10,643 nucleotides of DNA from an uncultured Clostridia bacterium (GCA_937894185.1 CALCSA010000284.1:1-10643); one strand, 5' to 3'. Positions 1 through 6,144 are shown, counted from the first letter of the stretch. Translations and numbers: made by a program. The notes: generated from the sequence alone by a model not told the origin.

Positions 1-252
1 AAGGCTTTCCCTTTTGCGGGCGCATTCCGACCGGTAAAGCTCATAGGTCCGGGTAAAGTAGGTCTGAGCCTCTTTGCCCCGGAACCGGTCGGGCATAAAA
101 ACAGCCGCCGCCTGACAGAGCCGAATGGCTTGGGGCCTGCGGGAAAGGCCAAGGTGGAGGTTGGGGTGGTCCAGATCCCAGCCCTCTCCCAGACAGCGGG
201 TGATGGTATCGCAATGCAGATCCAACAGCCGGTAGTCAGTAGTCGTTGCCAC
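1..252 (-). CDS. Membrane dipeptidase-like protein (peptidase family M19), N-terminal fragment
   Basis: Only the first 84 residues are present; the gene runs off the left edge. The motif DLHCDT at residues 11-16 is the N-terminal metal-binding signature of the renal/membrane dipeptidase family (M19): His13 and Asp15 match the His-x-Asp pair that binds the first zinc. The following stretch, with an N-L-H-L segment near residue 31 and an AAAVF strand near residue 48, fits the start of the family's metal-dependent TIM barrel. Known members hydrolyse dipeptides, some with D-residues. The likely start is GTG at 252-250, preceded by GGGAG with a 9-nt spacer, so the gene begins inside the end of yraN (17-bp overlap in another frame) and is probably translationally coupled to it. 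No signal peptide is visible, suggesting a cytosolic enzyme. The family call rests on one motif plus spacing; substrate specificity cannot be judged from this part. Confidence 0.8.
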   Translation of the reverse strand, partial: MATTTDYRLLDLHCDTITRCLGEGWDLDHPNLHLGLSRRPQAIRLCQAAAVFMPDRFRGKEAQTYFTRTYELYRSECARKRESL

Positions 253-604
253 CTTCAAACACTCCCTTCAGGTGCTGATGGGAAATCGCCCGCTCTCCGT
301 CGGTTTCCACGGTAAAGACGTCAAAGCGTGGTTGCAGGTCGTAAGGGTGGTTTTGCAGATATAGCAAAGCGGTGAGGACAATCTTCCTGCGCTTGGCGGG
401 GGTGACCGCCTCCTCGGGGGAAACCATCGCACCCCGGCGGCGGGTTTTCACCTCGATAAAGCAGATGTAGCCATCCCCTGTGGCGATGAGGTCCACTTCC
501 CCGTACATGCTATGTACATTTTTGGCCACCACCGTATAACCCTTTTGTTCCAGAATCTCGGCGGCCAGTTCTTCTCCAAGACGTCCTGTTTCACGGCGAT
601 CCAC
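236..604 (-). CDS. yraN: UPF0102 family protein YraN (nuclease-like fold)
   Basis: A 122-residue protein, the normal length for UPF0102/YraN. The family hallmarks are visible: an N-terminal helix with G10-E11, the GEVDLI strand at 35-40 and the FIEVKTRR strand at 49-56. Glu36/Asp38 and Glu51-x-Lys53 form a PD-(D/E)XK-type nuclease active site, related in fold to archaeal Holliday junction resolvases. A conserved RFDV strand lies at 93-96. The cellular role of the family is not established; a DNA repair or recombination role is inferred from the fold and from the frequent rnhB neighbourhood. The start is GTG at 604-602, supported by a strong GGAGGGGG ribosome binding site with a 4-nt gap. The gene overlaps the end of rnhB by 14 bp and the start of the dipeptidase gene by 17 bp, so all three are probably co-translated. 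Confidence 0.93.
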   Translation of the reverse strand: MDRRETGRLGEELAAEILEQKGYTVVAKNVHSMYGEVDLIATGDGYICFIEVKTRRRGAMVSPEEAVTPAKRRKIVLTALLYLQNHPYDLQPRFDVFTVETDGERAISHQHLKGVFEGGNDY

Positions 605-1205
605 GTTTCCCCCTCCATTTCCTCAGAAAGCTTTCCCGGTGGGCGGGGCAGCTTCCCAACTCCTCCAGCTTTTCGTAGTGGAGCTTGGTGCCGTAGCCTT
701 TGTGCCTTGCAAACTCGTAGCCGGGATAGGCTGCGTCCAGCTCCAGCATCTTGCGGTCCCTTGCCACCTTGGCCAGAATAGAAGCCGCCGCAATGCAGGC
801 GGAGGTATCGTCCCCTCCCACCACCATCCGCTCCCTTTGCCCGGAGCCGGGGAGGCGGTTGCCGTCCACCAGCACCAGATCGGGAGAGACGCTCAGACCC
901 TCTATCGCCCGGCGCATGGCCAGCATGGCTGCTTCCAGTATATTGTAGTCCTCGATTTCCTCCACCGAAGCGTCGGCAATACAAAAAGCCACGGCGACTT
1001 CTCTGATTTGGTCAAAGAGTTGATCCCGCTTTTTGGCGGTGAGCTTTTTAGAATCCCGAAGATCCGGCAGCTCTGTCTGGGGCGGCAGGATCACCGCCGC
1101 CGCATAAACCGGACCTGCCAGAGGGCCCCGGCCTGCCTCGTCCACTCCGCAGAGGGTGTGGTATCCTTCCTGCCGGATGGACTGATCGTATGCAAACAAG
1201 CTCAT
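591..1205 (-). CDS. rnhB: Ribonuclease HII
   Basis: A 204-residue protein of typical RNase HII length. It cleaves the RNA strand of RNA/DNA hybrids and nicks at single ribonucleotides misincorporated in DNA, starting ribonucleotide excision repair in the cytoplasm. All four metal-binding acidic residues are present: Asp22 and Glu23 in VDEAGRGPLAGPV (21-33), Asp114 in LVLVDG (110-115) and Asp150 in AKVARD (145-150). The C-terminal block HKGYGT at 168-173 and HRESF at 189-193 are also family signatures; the tyrosine of HKGYGT helps recognise the ribose-DNA junction. The ATG at 1205-1203 has GGAGG with a 5-nt spacer. The gene lies 87 bp after rbgA, across a gap with two small hairpins, and overlaps yraN by 14 bp. 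Nothing is missing or unusual. Confidence 0.98.
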   Translation of the reverse strand: MSLFAYDQSIRQEGYHTLCGVDEAGRGPLAGPVYAAAVILPPQTELPDLRDSKKLTAKKRDQLFDQIREVAVAFCIADASVEEIEDYNILEAAMLAMRRAIEGLSVSPDLVLVDGNRLPGSGQRERMVVGGDDTSACIAAASILAKVARDRKMLELDAAYPGYEFARHKGYGTKLHYEKLEELGSCPAHRESFLRKWRGKRGSP

Positions 1206-1239
1206 GGGAACCTCCAGTCAATGCAAAAATGTCGTCATT

Positions 1240-1276
1240 GGGGCTTTGCCCTACAGGTACAGCAGCCTTTGGCTGC
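1240..1276 (-). other. Two small tandem hairpins between rbgA and rnhB
   Basis: In the rbgA-rnhB gap the transcript can form GCAGCC-AAA-GGCTGC (1276-1262), a perfect 6-bp stem with a 3-nt loop, and 10 nt later GGGC-AAA-GCCC (1251-1241). No U-run follows either stem, so they do not look like Rho-independent terminators. They could be RNA processing, mRNA stability or pause sites. This is seen directly as inverted repeats; the role is unknown. Confidence 0.4.
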
Positions 1277-1292
1277 GGGAGTCAGGAGTTGG

Positions 1293-2228
1293 TCAGGTTT
1301 TGGGGTGCTCCAGTGTGATCTTCCCGATCTGGCCCCCGCGGAATTCGTCCAACACGGCAACGGAGGCCCGCTCGGTGTTGATCTCGCCACCCGGCAGCAG
1401 CATCCCACGCTTTTTGCCGATAAGGGCCAGCAGAGCGTGCCCCGGCTGGCCTTGCAGTTCTTCCGGCTCCAGAGAGTACCGTGCCCCCAGCAAAGCAGGA
1501 TAATCGGCCGCCAGCCGTTCCAATAGGCGAGAGGCCAGAGCCTCGGTATCCATAATCTGATCCCGAACAGCGCCGGTAAAGGCCAGATGCTCCCCCACTG
1601 CCGGATCCTCGAACTTGGGCCAGAGAACCCCCGGCATATCCAGAAGCTCCATGCCGTCGCTTATTTTCACCCACTGCTTTCCCCGGGTGACGCCGGGGCG
1701 GTCCTCCACCTTGGTCCGCTTGGAGGAGGCCATCCGGTTGATAAAGGAGGATTTTCCCACGTTGGGAACCCCCACTACCATCACCCTCAGGGGGCGGCCC
1801 ACCATTCCTCTGGAACGGCGGCGGGCCAGCTCATCGGCCAGAAGCTTTTCCACGGCGGGGACAAACCGCCCCACCCCTTTGCCGCTGCGGCAGTCCATTT
1901 CCAGAGCGGAAATCTGGTGACGGTTAAAGTGCTCCAGCCACTCTTTGGTGGCGGCAGAATCGGCCATATCGCTTTTGTTGAGGATGATAATCCGCTTTTT
2001 GCCGCCTAGCAGCTTTTTGATTTCCGGGTTTGCGCTGGCATAGGGAACCCGGGCATCCCGCAGTTCCGCCACTACATCCACCAGCCGCAGATTTTCCCGC
2101 ATCATCCGACGGGTTTTGGCCATGTGGCCGGGAAACCACTGAATGTTCAGGTGTTCCTGCTGCCCGTGCTGCTGATCCTGCGGCCCACGCTGTGGCCCGC
2201 GCATCTTCCCGCTATGTTTTTCCTTCAA
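1293..2228 (-). CDS. rbgA: Ribosome biogenesis GTPase RbgA/YlqF
   Basis: A 311-residue circularly permuted GTPase of the YlqF/RbgA family, which in Bacillus subtilis promotes a late step of 50S subunit assembly. The GTPase motifs occur in permuted order: G4 NKSD at 84-87, G5-like region near 112-118, G1 P-loop GVPNVGKSS at 153-161, G2 Thr181 in PGVT, and G3 DMPG at 197-200. The family signature WFPGHMAK is at 31-38. The C-terminal part (about 210-311) corresponds to the RNA-binding domain of the family. The likely start is TTG at 2228-2226, because GGAGG sits 6 nt upstream; that adds a stretch of about 27 residues, rich in Gly, Gln, His and Lys, before the usual family start. A shorter form from Met9 is possible. 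The start lies 16 bp after the lepB stop, so the two are cotranscribed. Confidence 0.95.
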   Translation of the reverse strand: MKEKHSGKMRGPQRGPQDQQHGQQEHLNIQWFPGHMAKTRRMMRENLRLVDVVAELRDARVPYASANPEIKKLLGGKKRIIILNKSDMADSAATKEWLEHFNRHQISALEMDCRSGKGVGRFVPAVEKLLADELARRRSRGMVGRPLRVMVVGVPNVGKSSFINRMASSKRTKVEDRPGVTRGKQWVKISDGMELLDMPGVLWPKFEDPAVGEHLAFTGAVRDQIMDTEALASRLLERLAADYPALLGARYSLEPEELQGQPGHALLALIGKKRGMLLPGGEINTERASVAVLDEFRGGQIGKITLEHPKT

Positions 2229-2244
2229 TGTGAACCTCCAGAAT

Positions 2245-2838
2245 CTAACTTGGCTTTCCCATCTGTTCGTAGGGCCATACCCGGTAGACCACCTTGCCCA
2301 GAATGTAGCGCTGATCCACCATGCCCACCTCCCAGTCCCGGCTGTCCCAGGAGTTGTTGCGGTTGTCTCCCATGATAAAGACGCAGCCTTCCGGCACCTT
2401 TTGGGGAAACTCCATATCGTACCGCAGAGCGGTGGGCTCGGCGATGTAGGGTTCTTCCAGCTCCTTGCCGTCCACCATCACCGTTTGGGAGGAAAAATCG
2501 ATGTAGACCATCTGGCCTTCGGTGGCAATCACCCGCTTGATCAGCGGCTCCCCTCGGGAGGTGGGCTTGGTGACCACCACAATATCCCCCTGCCGGGCGG
2601 GCATGCCCAGCCGGGTGATGAGCAGTCTGTCCTGATGGTGCAGGGTGGGGAGCATGGAGTCGCCTTCTACTCCCGCCAGCCGCGCCACAAAGGTGAACAG
2701 CAGCACCACGCAGACCACCGCTATCATGCCGGCCTCTACCCAATCGTACACCTCTCGCAAAAGAGCCTGCGGCAGTTCTTCCAAAGGCTCGTAATCCTCG
2801 TGCACCAGCTTTCGCCTCCCATAAGACTGCGCCGGCAT
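2245..2838 (-). CDS. lepB: Signal peptidase I
   Basis: A 197-residue type I signal peptidase, which removes signal peptides from secreted proteins at the outer face of the membrane. A single N-terminal membrane anchor spans about residues 36-56. The catalytic serine is Ser61 in GDSMLPT (59-65), the general base is Lys101 in LIKRVIA (99-105), and the conserved box GDNRNNSWDSR is at 157-167. This is the short Gram-positive layout, with one transmembrane segment and no large insertion. The ATG at 2838-2836 gives the full reading frame, but its ribosome binding site is poor. A GTG at 2805-2803 (codon 12) has GGGAGG 9 nt upstream and may be the real start; it leaves the anchor and catalytic domain intact. 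The gene is first in the lepB-rbgA-rnhB-yraN operon and has its own candidate promoter at 2943-2970. Confidence 0.96.
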   Translation of the reverse strand: MPAQSYGRRKLVHEDYEPLEELPQALLREVYDWVEAGMIAVVCVVLLFTFVARLAGVEGDSMLPTLHHQDRLLITRLGMPARQGDIVVVTKPTSRGEPLIKRVIATEGQMVYIDFSSQTVMVDGKELEEPYIAEPTALRYDMEFPQKVPEGCVFIMGDNRNNSWDSRDWEVGMVDQRYILGKVVYRVWPYEQMGKPS

Positions 2839-2901
2839 TTCCCGCCGCGCAAAAAGCTTCCCGATGTCAGCCGCTTTGTGAGTTCAACGGTCTGTGCGGT
2901 C

Positions 2902-2939
2902 ATAGGTTCAGAGCATCGCGGCTCTGTTTTTGCACCTAT
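2902..2939 (-). other. Two-tier hairpin in the lepB 5' leader
   Basis: The leader can fold into an outer stem ATAGGT/ACCTAT (2939-2934 with 2907-2902) and an inner stem CAGAGC/GCTCTG (2926-2921 with 2914-2909). The loop is CGCGAT, with an asymmetric internal loop of 7 nt against 1 nt. It lies just downstream of the predicted lepB -10 box, so it would form the extreme 5' end of the transcript, where such hairpins commonly stabilise mRNA. The pairing is seen; the function is inferred. Confidence 0.5.
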
Positions 2940-2942
2940 CCC

Positions 2943-2970
2943 ATAATAGCAAAAAGGAGCTTTTTGTGAA
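2943..2970 (-). promoter_or_regulatory. Candidate sigma-A promoter for the lepB operon, overlapping the rplS terminator
   Basis: TTCACA (2970-2965; five of six consensus bases) and TATTAT (2948-2943; five of six) are separated by 16 bp, and TGC before the -10 box makes an extended -10. The -35 box falls in the loop of the terminator that ends rplS, so transcription from rplS would stop where lepB transcription begins. The predicted start is near 2936, giving a leader of about 98 nt to the ATG. No experimental support is available here. Confidence 0.6.
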
Positions 2971-2980
2971 AGCCCCTTTT
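2951..2980 (-). terminator. Rho-independent terminator after rplS
   Basis: Eight bases after the rplS stop codon the transcript forms a 12-bp stem, AAAAGGGGCTTT against AAAGCTCCTTTT (2980-2969 with 2963-2952), with one G-U pair and loop CACAA. The 3' arm runs into five consecutive Us. This is a textbook intrinsic terminator, and its A-run before the stem also allows function in the other direction. It should isolate the highly expressed rplS message from lepB. Confidence 0.92.
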
Positions 2981-2988
2981 CTCTCTTG

Positions 2989-3336
2989 TTAGCGAATCTG
3001 CTCTTTGACTTTGGCAGCCTTGCCAACTCTGTCCCGCAGATAGTAGAGCTTGCCCCTGCGGACGCGGCCCTTGCGGACTACCTCGACCTTTGCCACAGTG
3101 GGAGAATGCAGGGGAAAGACCCTTTCTACACCCACGCCGTGGGACATGCGCCGCACGGTAAAGGTTTCGGCCACGCCGCCATGCTTTTTGGCAATGACAG
3201 TGCCTTCAAAGATCTGGATTCTCTCCCGCTCGCCTTCTTTGATGCGAACGTGTACCCGAACGGTATTTCCGACGTCGACCTGCGGGACTTCGGTTTTAAG
3301 GGAGTCCTGCGCAATCAATTTTAAAGCATTCATCAT
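2989..3336 (-). CDS. rplS: 50S ribosomal protein L19
   Basis: A 115-residue protein with the complete L19 sequence, a large-subunit protein located at the subunit interface. Recognisable conserved blocks are the N-terminal region after MNAL, the VGNTVRVHV strand, the glutamate/arginine-rich KEGERERIQIFEGTVIA segment, the FTVRRMSHGVGVERVFPLHSP block in the middle, and the basic C-terminal RRGKLYYLRDRVGKAAK. Two adjacent ATG codons (3336-3334 and 3333-3331) follow AAAGGAGG with 4 and 7 nt gaps, so the second is the better start; the difference is one residue. The gene has its own strong promoter (3459-3487), a structured leader, and an immediate terminator, so it can behave as a single-gene transcription unit. 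It is not next to rimM/trmD here, which is the common bacterial arrangement. Confidence 0.99.
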   Translation of the reverse strand: MMNALKLIAQDSLKTEVPQVDVGNTVRVHVRIKEGERERIQIFEGTVIAKKHGGVAETFTVRRMSHGVGVERVFPLHSPTVAKVEVVRKGRVRRGKLYYLRDRVGKAAKVKEQIR

Positions 3337-3452
3337 GCTTCCTCCTTTGTAAGGACATTCATACCGTCGGGGGCAGAGGACTGTCCTGATGGCAACCGCA
3401 ACAGAAAGCGAAAGGGAGGTTTGCTCCCCGGCAACTGTTTTCGATCACATGC
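3337..3452 (-). promoter_or_regulatory. rplS 5' leader, possible L19 autoregulatory RNA
   Basis: About 115 nt lie between the predicted transcription start and rplS. The RNA shows a stem GGGAG-CAAAC-CTCCC (3428-3414) and a longer-range 6-bp stem AGGACA/TGTCCT (3387-3382 with 3357-3352). The bases TCCTC (3380-3376) in the loop of that stem can instead pair with GAGGA (3344-3340), which is part of the Shine-Dalgarno sequence. Firmicutes are known to carry an L19 leader family upstream of rplS, thought to be bound by L19 itself. I infer that this leader belongs to that class but cannot confirm the consensus by eye. Confidence 0.55.
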
Positions 3453-3458
3453 TGCAAT

Positions 3459-3487
3459 AGTATATCACAACGGGGCGTTGGTTGCAA
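3459..3487 (-). promoter_or_regulatory. rplS: rplS promoter (sigma-A, extended -10)
   Basis: TTGCAA at 3487-3482 and TATACT at 3464-3459 are separated by exactly 17 bp, and TGA directly before the -10 box supplies the extended -10 TG. The predicted start is near 3452. No terminator is visible between the stop codon of the upstream gene (3521) and this promoter, so some readthrough from the radical SAM genes is possible. The match is strong and in the expected place for a ribosomal protein gene. Confidence 0.8.
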
Positions 3488-3520
3488 GCCCTTTTGTCGA
3501 ATATTTCCCGCTTTTTCCCG

Positions 3521-4189
3521 TTAAACAAAGGGTTTGCGCCCGGCGTCCAGGATGGCGGTGCGCAAAATTTTAACCGAATCAGCCGGACGGGTATCTTTTT
3601 CAAAGGCTTCCAGCAGCAGGCGGGGGGAAATGTTCAGGGTGCTGCCCGCCGCCAGCCCCACGGACATCCATAGTCCGCTGTCGTCCACTTTGCAGTCCAG
3701 CAAGGTGGTATGGGGCCGGATGTCGGTGAGAACCTCCCCTTTTTTGCTTTTCTTGATCACCTCGATGGAGGGCTTGGCAAACAGCTCCTTGAGGGCAAAC
3801 AGCATGGCCTCCCGCTCCATAGGGGGATAGGCAAGGCGAAGCTCGTACTCCGCCCACGCAATGGCGGAAGCAGGCATGACAGGCTCCGCCACCTCCACCA
3901 CCTCAAAGCCGGGAGGAAGGGCGTCGACTAGTTCCTGCGCCACCTGCCCAAAGTCCAGCTCCTGTGTGAGGCGAAAGTCCACCGCCTCCCGGTGGCTTTC
4001 CACCCCCAAGGCCAGCGGCAGGGGAAAGGTCATGTACAGGTGGGGGTTAAACCCCTGAGTGTCCCAAAGGGGCAGATGGGTTCTGCGAAAGGCACGGGTA
4101 AAGGTGCGCATGGTGTCCAGATGGGAGATGTACTTGGCCCGCCCTGTTTTGGAAAAGAACATCCGAACTGGAATCATTACTTGCTGCAT
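3521..4189 (-). CDS. TIGR03936/DUF2344 family radical SAM-linked protein
   Basis: A 222-residue protein of unknown function from the family that is encoded next to, or fused to, TIGR03960 radical SAM proteins. The N-terminal signature is visible: MFFSKTGRAKYISHLD at residues 10-25, then a basic FRR segment and the GFNPHLYMTFPLPLALG block (about 46-62). The later part has acidic and hydrophobic stretches without known catalytic motifs. The start chosen is ATG at 4189-4187, preceded by GGAGGTGA; an in-frame ATG at 4177-4175 overlaps the stop of the upstream gene as TAATG and is the alternative. The reading frame stays open further upstream, to 4339, but that part lies inside the radical SAM gene and does not resemble the family. 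The 13-bp overlap implies translational coupling, and so probably joint action with the radical SAM partner, perhaps as a substrate-binding subunit (inference). Confidence 0.9.
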   Translation of the reverse strand: MQQVMIPVRMFFSKTGRAKYISHLDTMRTFTRAFRRTHLPLWDTQGFNPHLYMTFPLPLALGVESHREAVDFRLTQELDFGQVAQELVDALPPGFEVVEVAEPVMPASAIAWAEYELRLAYPPMEREAMLFALKELFAKPSIEVIKKSKKGEVLTDIRPHTTLLDCKVDDSGLWMSVGLAAGSTLNISPRLLLEAFEKDTRPADSVKILRTAILDAGRKPFV

Positions 4190-6033
4190 GGCGGCTTCAC
4201 CTCCCCATTTAAATAAAGAGCAGCGGCCCCACAGCCGGAGCAGTGCTCCCGGCAATTGGGAGTGACGGTGCTGTCCCAGGCTTTTTTGTTTTCCCCGATC
4301 AAAAAGCGGCGGGATACCCCGTAATCCAGATGAGACCAAGGGGCGACCTCCTCATAGTCCCGGCGGCGGTGAGCGTAAAAGCCGGGTTCCAGCCCATGGT
4401 CGGCAAAGGCCTGCGTCCACCGCTCCATGGAGAAGTGCTCTCCCCAGCCGTCCAGACGGCTGCCCGCCCGCCAGGCCGATTCCAGCACCGGGCCCAGCCG
4501 GCGGTCACCCCGGGCCAGAGCAGCCTCCAGCACACTGGTTTGGCTATCGTGGTATTTGACGGAAATCTTCCGGCTGCGCACATTGGCAATCAGATGCCTT
4601 TGTTTTTCCCGCAGCTGCTCGGGGGTATCCTGAGGCTCGAACTCAAAGGGGGTGTAGGGCTTGGGGACAAAGCAGGCGACGCTGACGGTGACCTGCACTC
4701 CCTTGCCCTTGGGCTTGTCCGGCAGGCGGTAGAAGGCGTCTACCACCTTTTGCGCCAGATCGGCAATTCCCGCTACATCCTCCAAGGTTTCGGTGGGCAG
4801 GCCGATCATAAAGTAGAGCTTGACCGAGGTGTAGCCGTTGCGGAAGGCCGCCCGGCAGGTGGAGAGGATTTCCTCCTCGGAAAGATTTTTGTTGATGGCA
4901 TCCCGCAGCCGCTGGCTCCCCGCTTCGGGAGCAAAGGTCAGGCCGCTTTTCCGCACCTTGGCAATCTGGGCCAGCAGCTTTTCGGAGCAGCTGTCGATCC
5001 GCAGGGAGGGCAGAGCAATGTTGATCTGCCGCTCCTGTGTCCAAGGGAGGATGTTGTCCAGCAGCTCCTCTAACCCCTGATAGTCGCTGGTAGAAAGGCT
5101 GGTGAGGGAAACCTCGTCGTAGCCGCTGGTGTCGGAAAGATTGAGGGCGTCCCGGTTCAGGGTTTCCGGGGACTTATCCCGGATGGGCCGGTAGATGAAC
5201 CCCGCCTGACAGAAGCGGCAGCCCCGGATGCAGCCCCGCTGAACCTCCAGCATGGAGCGGTCATGAACAATATCGATAAAGGGCACCACAAAACTCTTGG
5301 GAAAGGGAACCTTGTCCAGCTCCCGGATGATCCGCTTGCTTACCTTGGCGGGGGCGCCCTCTTTGGGGGTGATGGCCTGAATCGTGCCGTCCTCCCGGTA
5401 GGTCACATCGTAAAGGGAGGGCACATAGACCCCGGGAATTCCAGCCGCCCGGCGCAGGTACTCCTCCTTGGAGCAGCCCTCCTGCTTGGCCTGCCGGTAG
5501 AGGTCGATGAGCTCCAGATTGACCTCCTCCCCTTCCCCCAATACAAAGAGGTCCACAAAATCGGCCAGAGGCTCCGGGTTGCAGGCACAGGGGCCTCCCG
5601 CCATGACAATGGGGGCAAGGTTTTTCCGGTCTGCGCTGCGCACGGTTAGCCCCGCTAAATCCAGCATGTTGAGCAGAGTGGTATAGCACATCTCGTATTG
5701 GAGGGAAAAGCCGATGAAGTCAAAATCCCGGATGGGCTCCAGACTTTCCAGCCCGTACAGGGGGGTGTGGTGCTCCCGCATTTGGGCTTCCATATCGGCG
5801 GCGGGGGCAAACACCCGCTCGCACCAAATATCCTCCCGGCTGTTTTTGATGGAGTAGAGAATCTTCATCCCCAGATGGGACATGCCGATCTCGTACAAAT
5901 CGGGAAAACAAAACGCAAAGCGAACCGAAACTTTGTCCGGCTCCTTGATGATGCTGCCTAGTTCCCCACCGATATACCGGGCTGGTTTTTGCACCTGCTC
6001 CAGAATCGGCTCCAGTTTTGCTTCCAGGGACAA
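4177..6033 (-). CDS. TIGR03960 family radical SAM protein with B12-binding-like N-terminal domain
   Basis: A 618-residue protein of a family whose reaction is not known. The N-terminal third (about 1-230) resembles a B12-binding-type domain, with conserved FAFCFPDLYEIGMSHLG (39-55) and GGPCACNPEPLADFVD (146-161). The radical SAM core follows: EVQRGCIRGCRFCQAG (263-278) carries the CX3CX2C cluster cysteines Cys268, Cys272 and Cys275, which hold the 4Fe-4S cluster that cleaves S-adenosylmethionine. Later radical SAM strands include the SLTSLSTSDY block (309-318) and LTFAPEAGSQRLR (365-377). The C-terminus has a second cysteine group, Cys594, Cys598 and Cys601, in the same CX3CX2C spacing, plus Cys616, which could bind a further metal cluster. 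The start is TTG at 6033-6031, supported by AAGGAGG with a 7-nt spacer. It is coupled to the DUF2344 gene by overlap and follows purD after a 233-bp structured gap. Confidence 0.93.
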   Translation of the reverse strand: MSLEAKLEPILEQVQKPARYIGGELGSIIKEPDKVSVRFAFCFPDLYEIGMSHLGMKILYSIKNSREDIWCERVFAPAADMEAQMREHHTPLYGLESLEPIRDFDFIGFSLQYEMCYTTLLNMLDLAGLTVRSADRKNLAPIVMAGGPCACNPEPLADFVDLFVLGEGEEVNLELIDLYRQAKQEGCSKEEYLRRAAGIPGVYVPSLYDVTYREDGTIQAITPKEGAPAKVSKRIIRELDKVPFPKSFVVPFIDIVHDRSMLEVQRGCIRGCRFCQAGFIYRPIRDKSPETLNRDALNLSDTSGYDEVSLTSLSTSDYQGLEELLDNILPWTQERQINIALPSLRIDSCSEKLLAQIAKVRKSGLTFAPEAGSQRLRDAINKNLSEEEILSTCRAAFRNGYTSVKLYFMIGLPTETLEDVAGIADLAQKVVDAFYRLPDKPKGKGVQVTVSVACFVPKPYTPFEFEPQDTPEQLREKQRHLIANVRSRKISVKYHDSQTSVLEAALARGDRRLGPVLESAWRAGSRLDGWGEHFSMERWTQAFADHGLEPGFYAHRRRDYEEVAPWSHLDYGVSRRFLIGENKKAWDSTVTPNCREHCSGCGAAALYLNGEVKPPCSK

Positions 6034-6074
6034 AGAGGTACCTCCTTTAAATGGGAAAGAAAATGTAATCGCAG

Positions 6075-6116
6075 GGCAGGCCCTTGCAACATCAGAGTGT
6101 TGCCGGTGATCCTGCC
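6075..6116 (-). other. Two-tier hairpin in the leader of the TIGR03960 gene
   Basis: The transcript can form an outer stem GGCAGG/CCTGCC (6116-6111 with 6080-6075) and an inner stem GCAACA/TGTTGC (6103-6098 with 6091-6086) with loop CTCTGA. Internal loops of 7 and 5 nt lie between the stems. The structure ends 41 nt before the TTG start. Both stems are perfect. I do not recognise a riboswitch class; it may be a leader regulating the radical SAM operon or a stabilising element. Confidence 0.45.
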
Positions 6117-6144
6117 ATAGTTTTGATTTGTCAGCTTGGCGGGA

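Noticed and set aside
639..1526. Open frame of 295 codons on the plus strand
   Set aside because: Antisense across rnhB and the end of rbgA; both minus-strand genes are certain.
2736..3026. Minus-strand frame of 96 codons across the rplS end and the lepB start
   Set aside because: It runs through the rplS terminator and the lepB leader and overlaps lepB coding sequence in another frame; no similarity to a known protein is visible.
6061..6110. Promoter TTGCAA-16-TACATT before the radical SAM gene
   Set aside because: Each box matches only four of six consensus bases with no extended -10, too weak to list as a feature.
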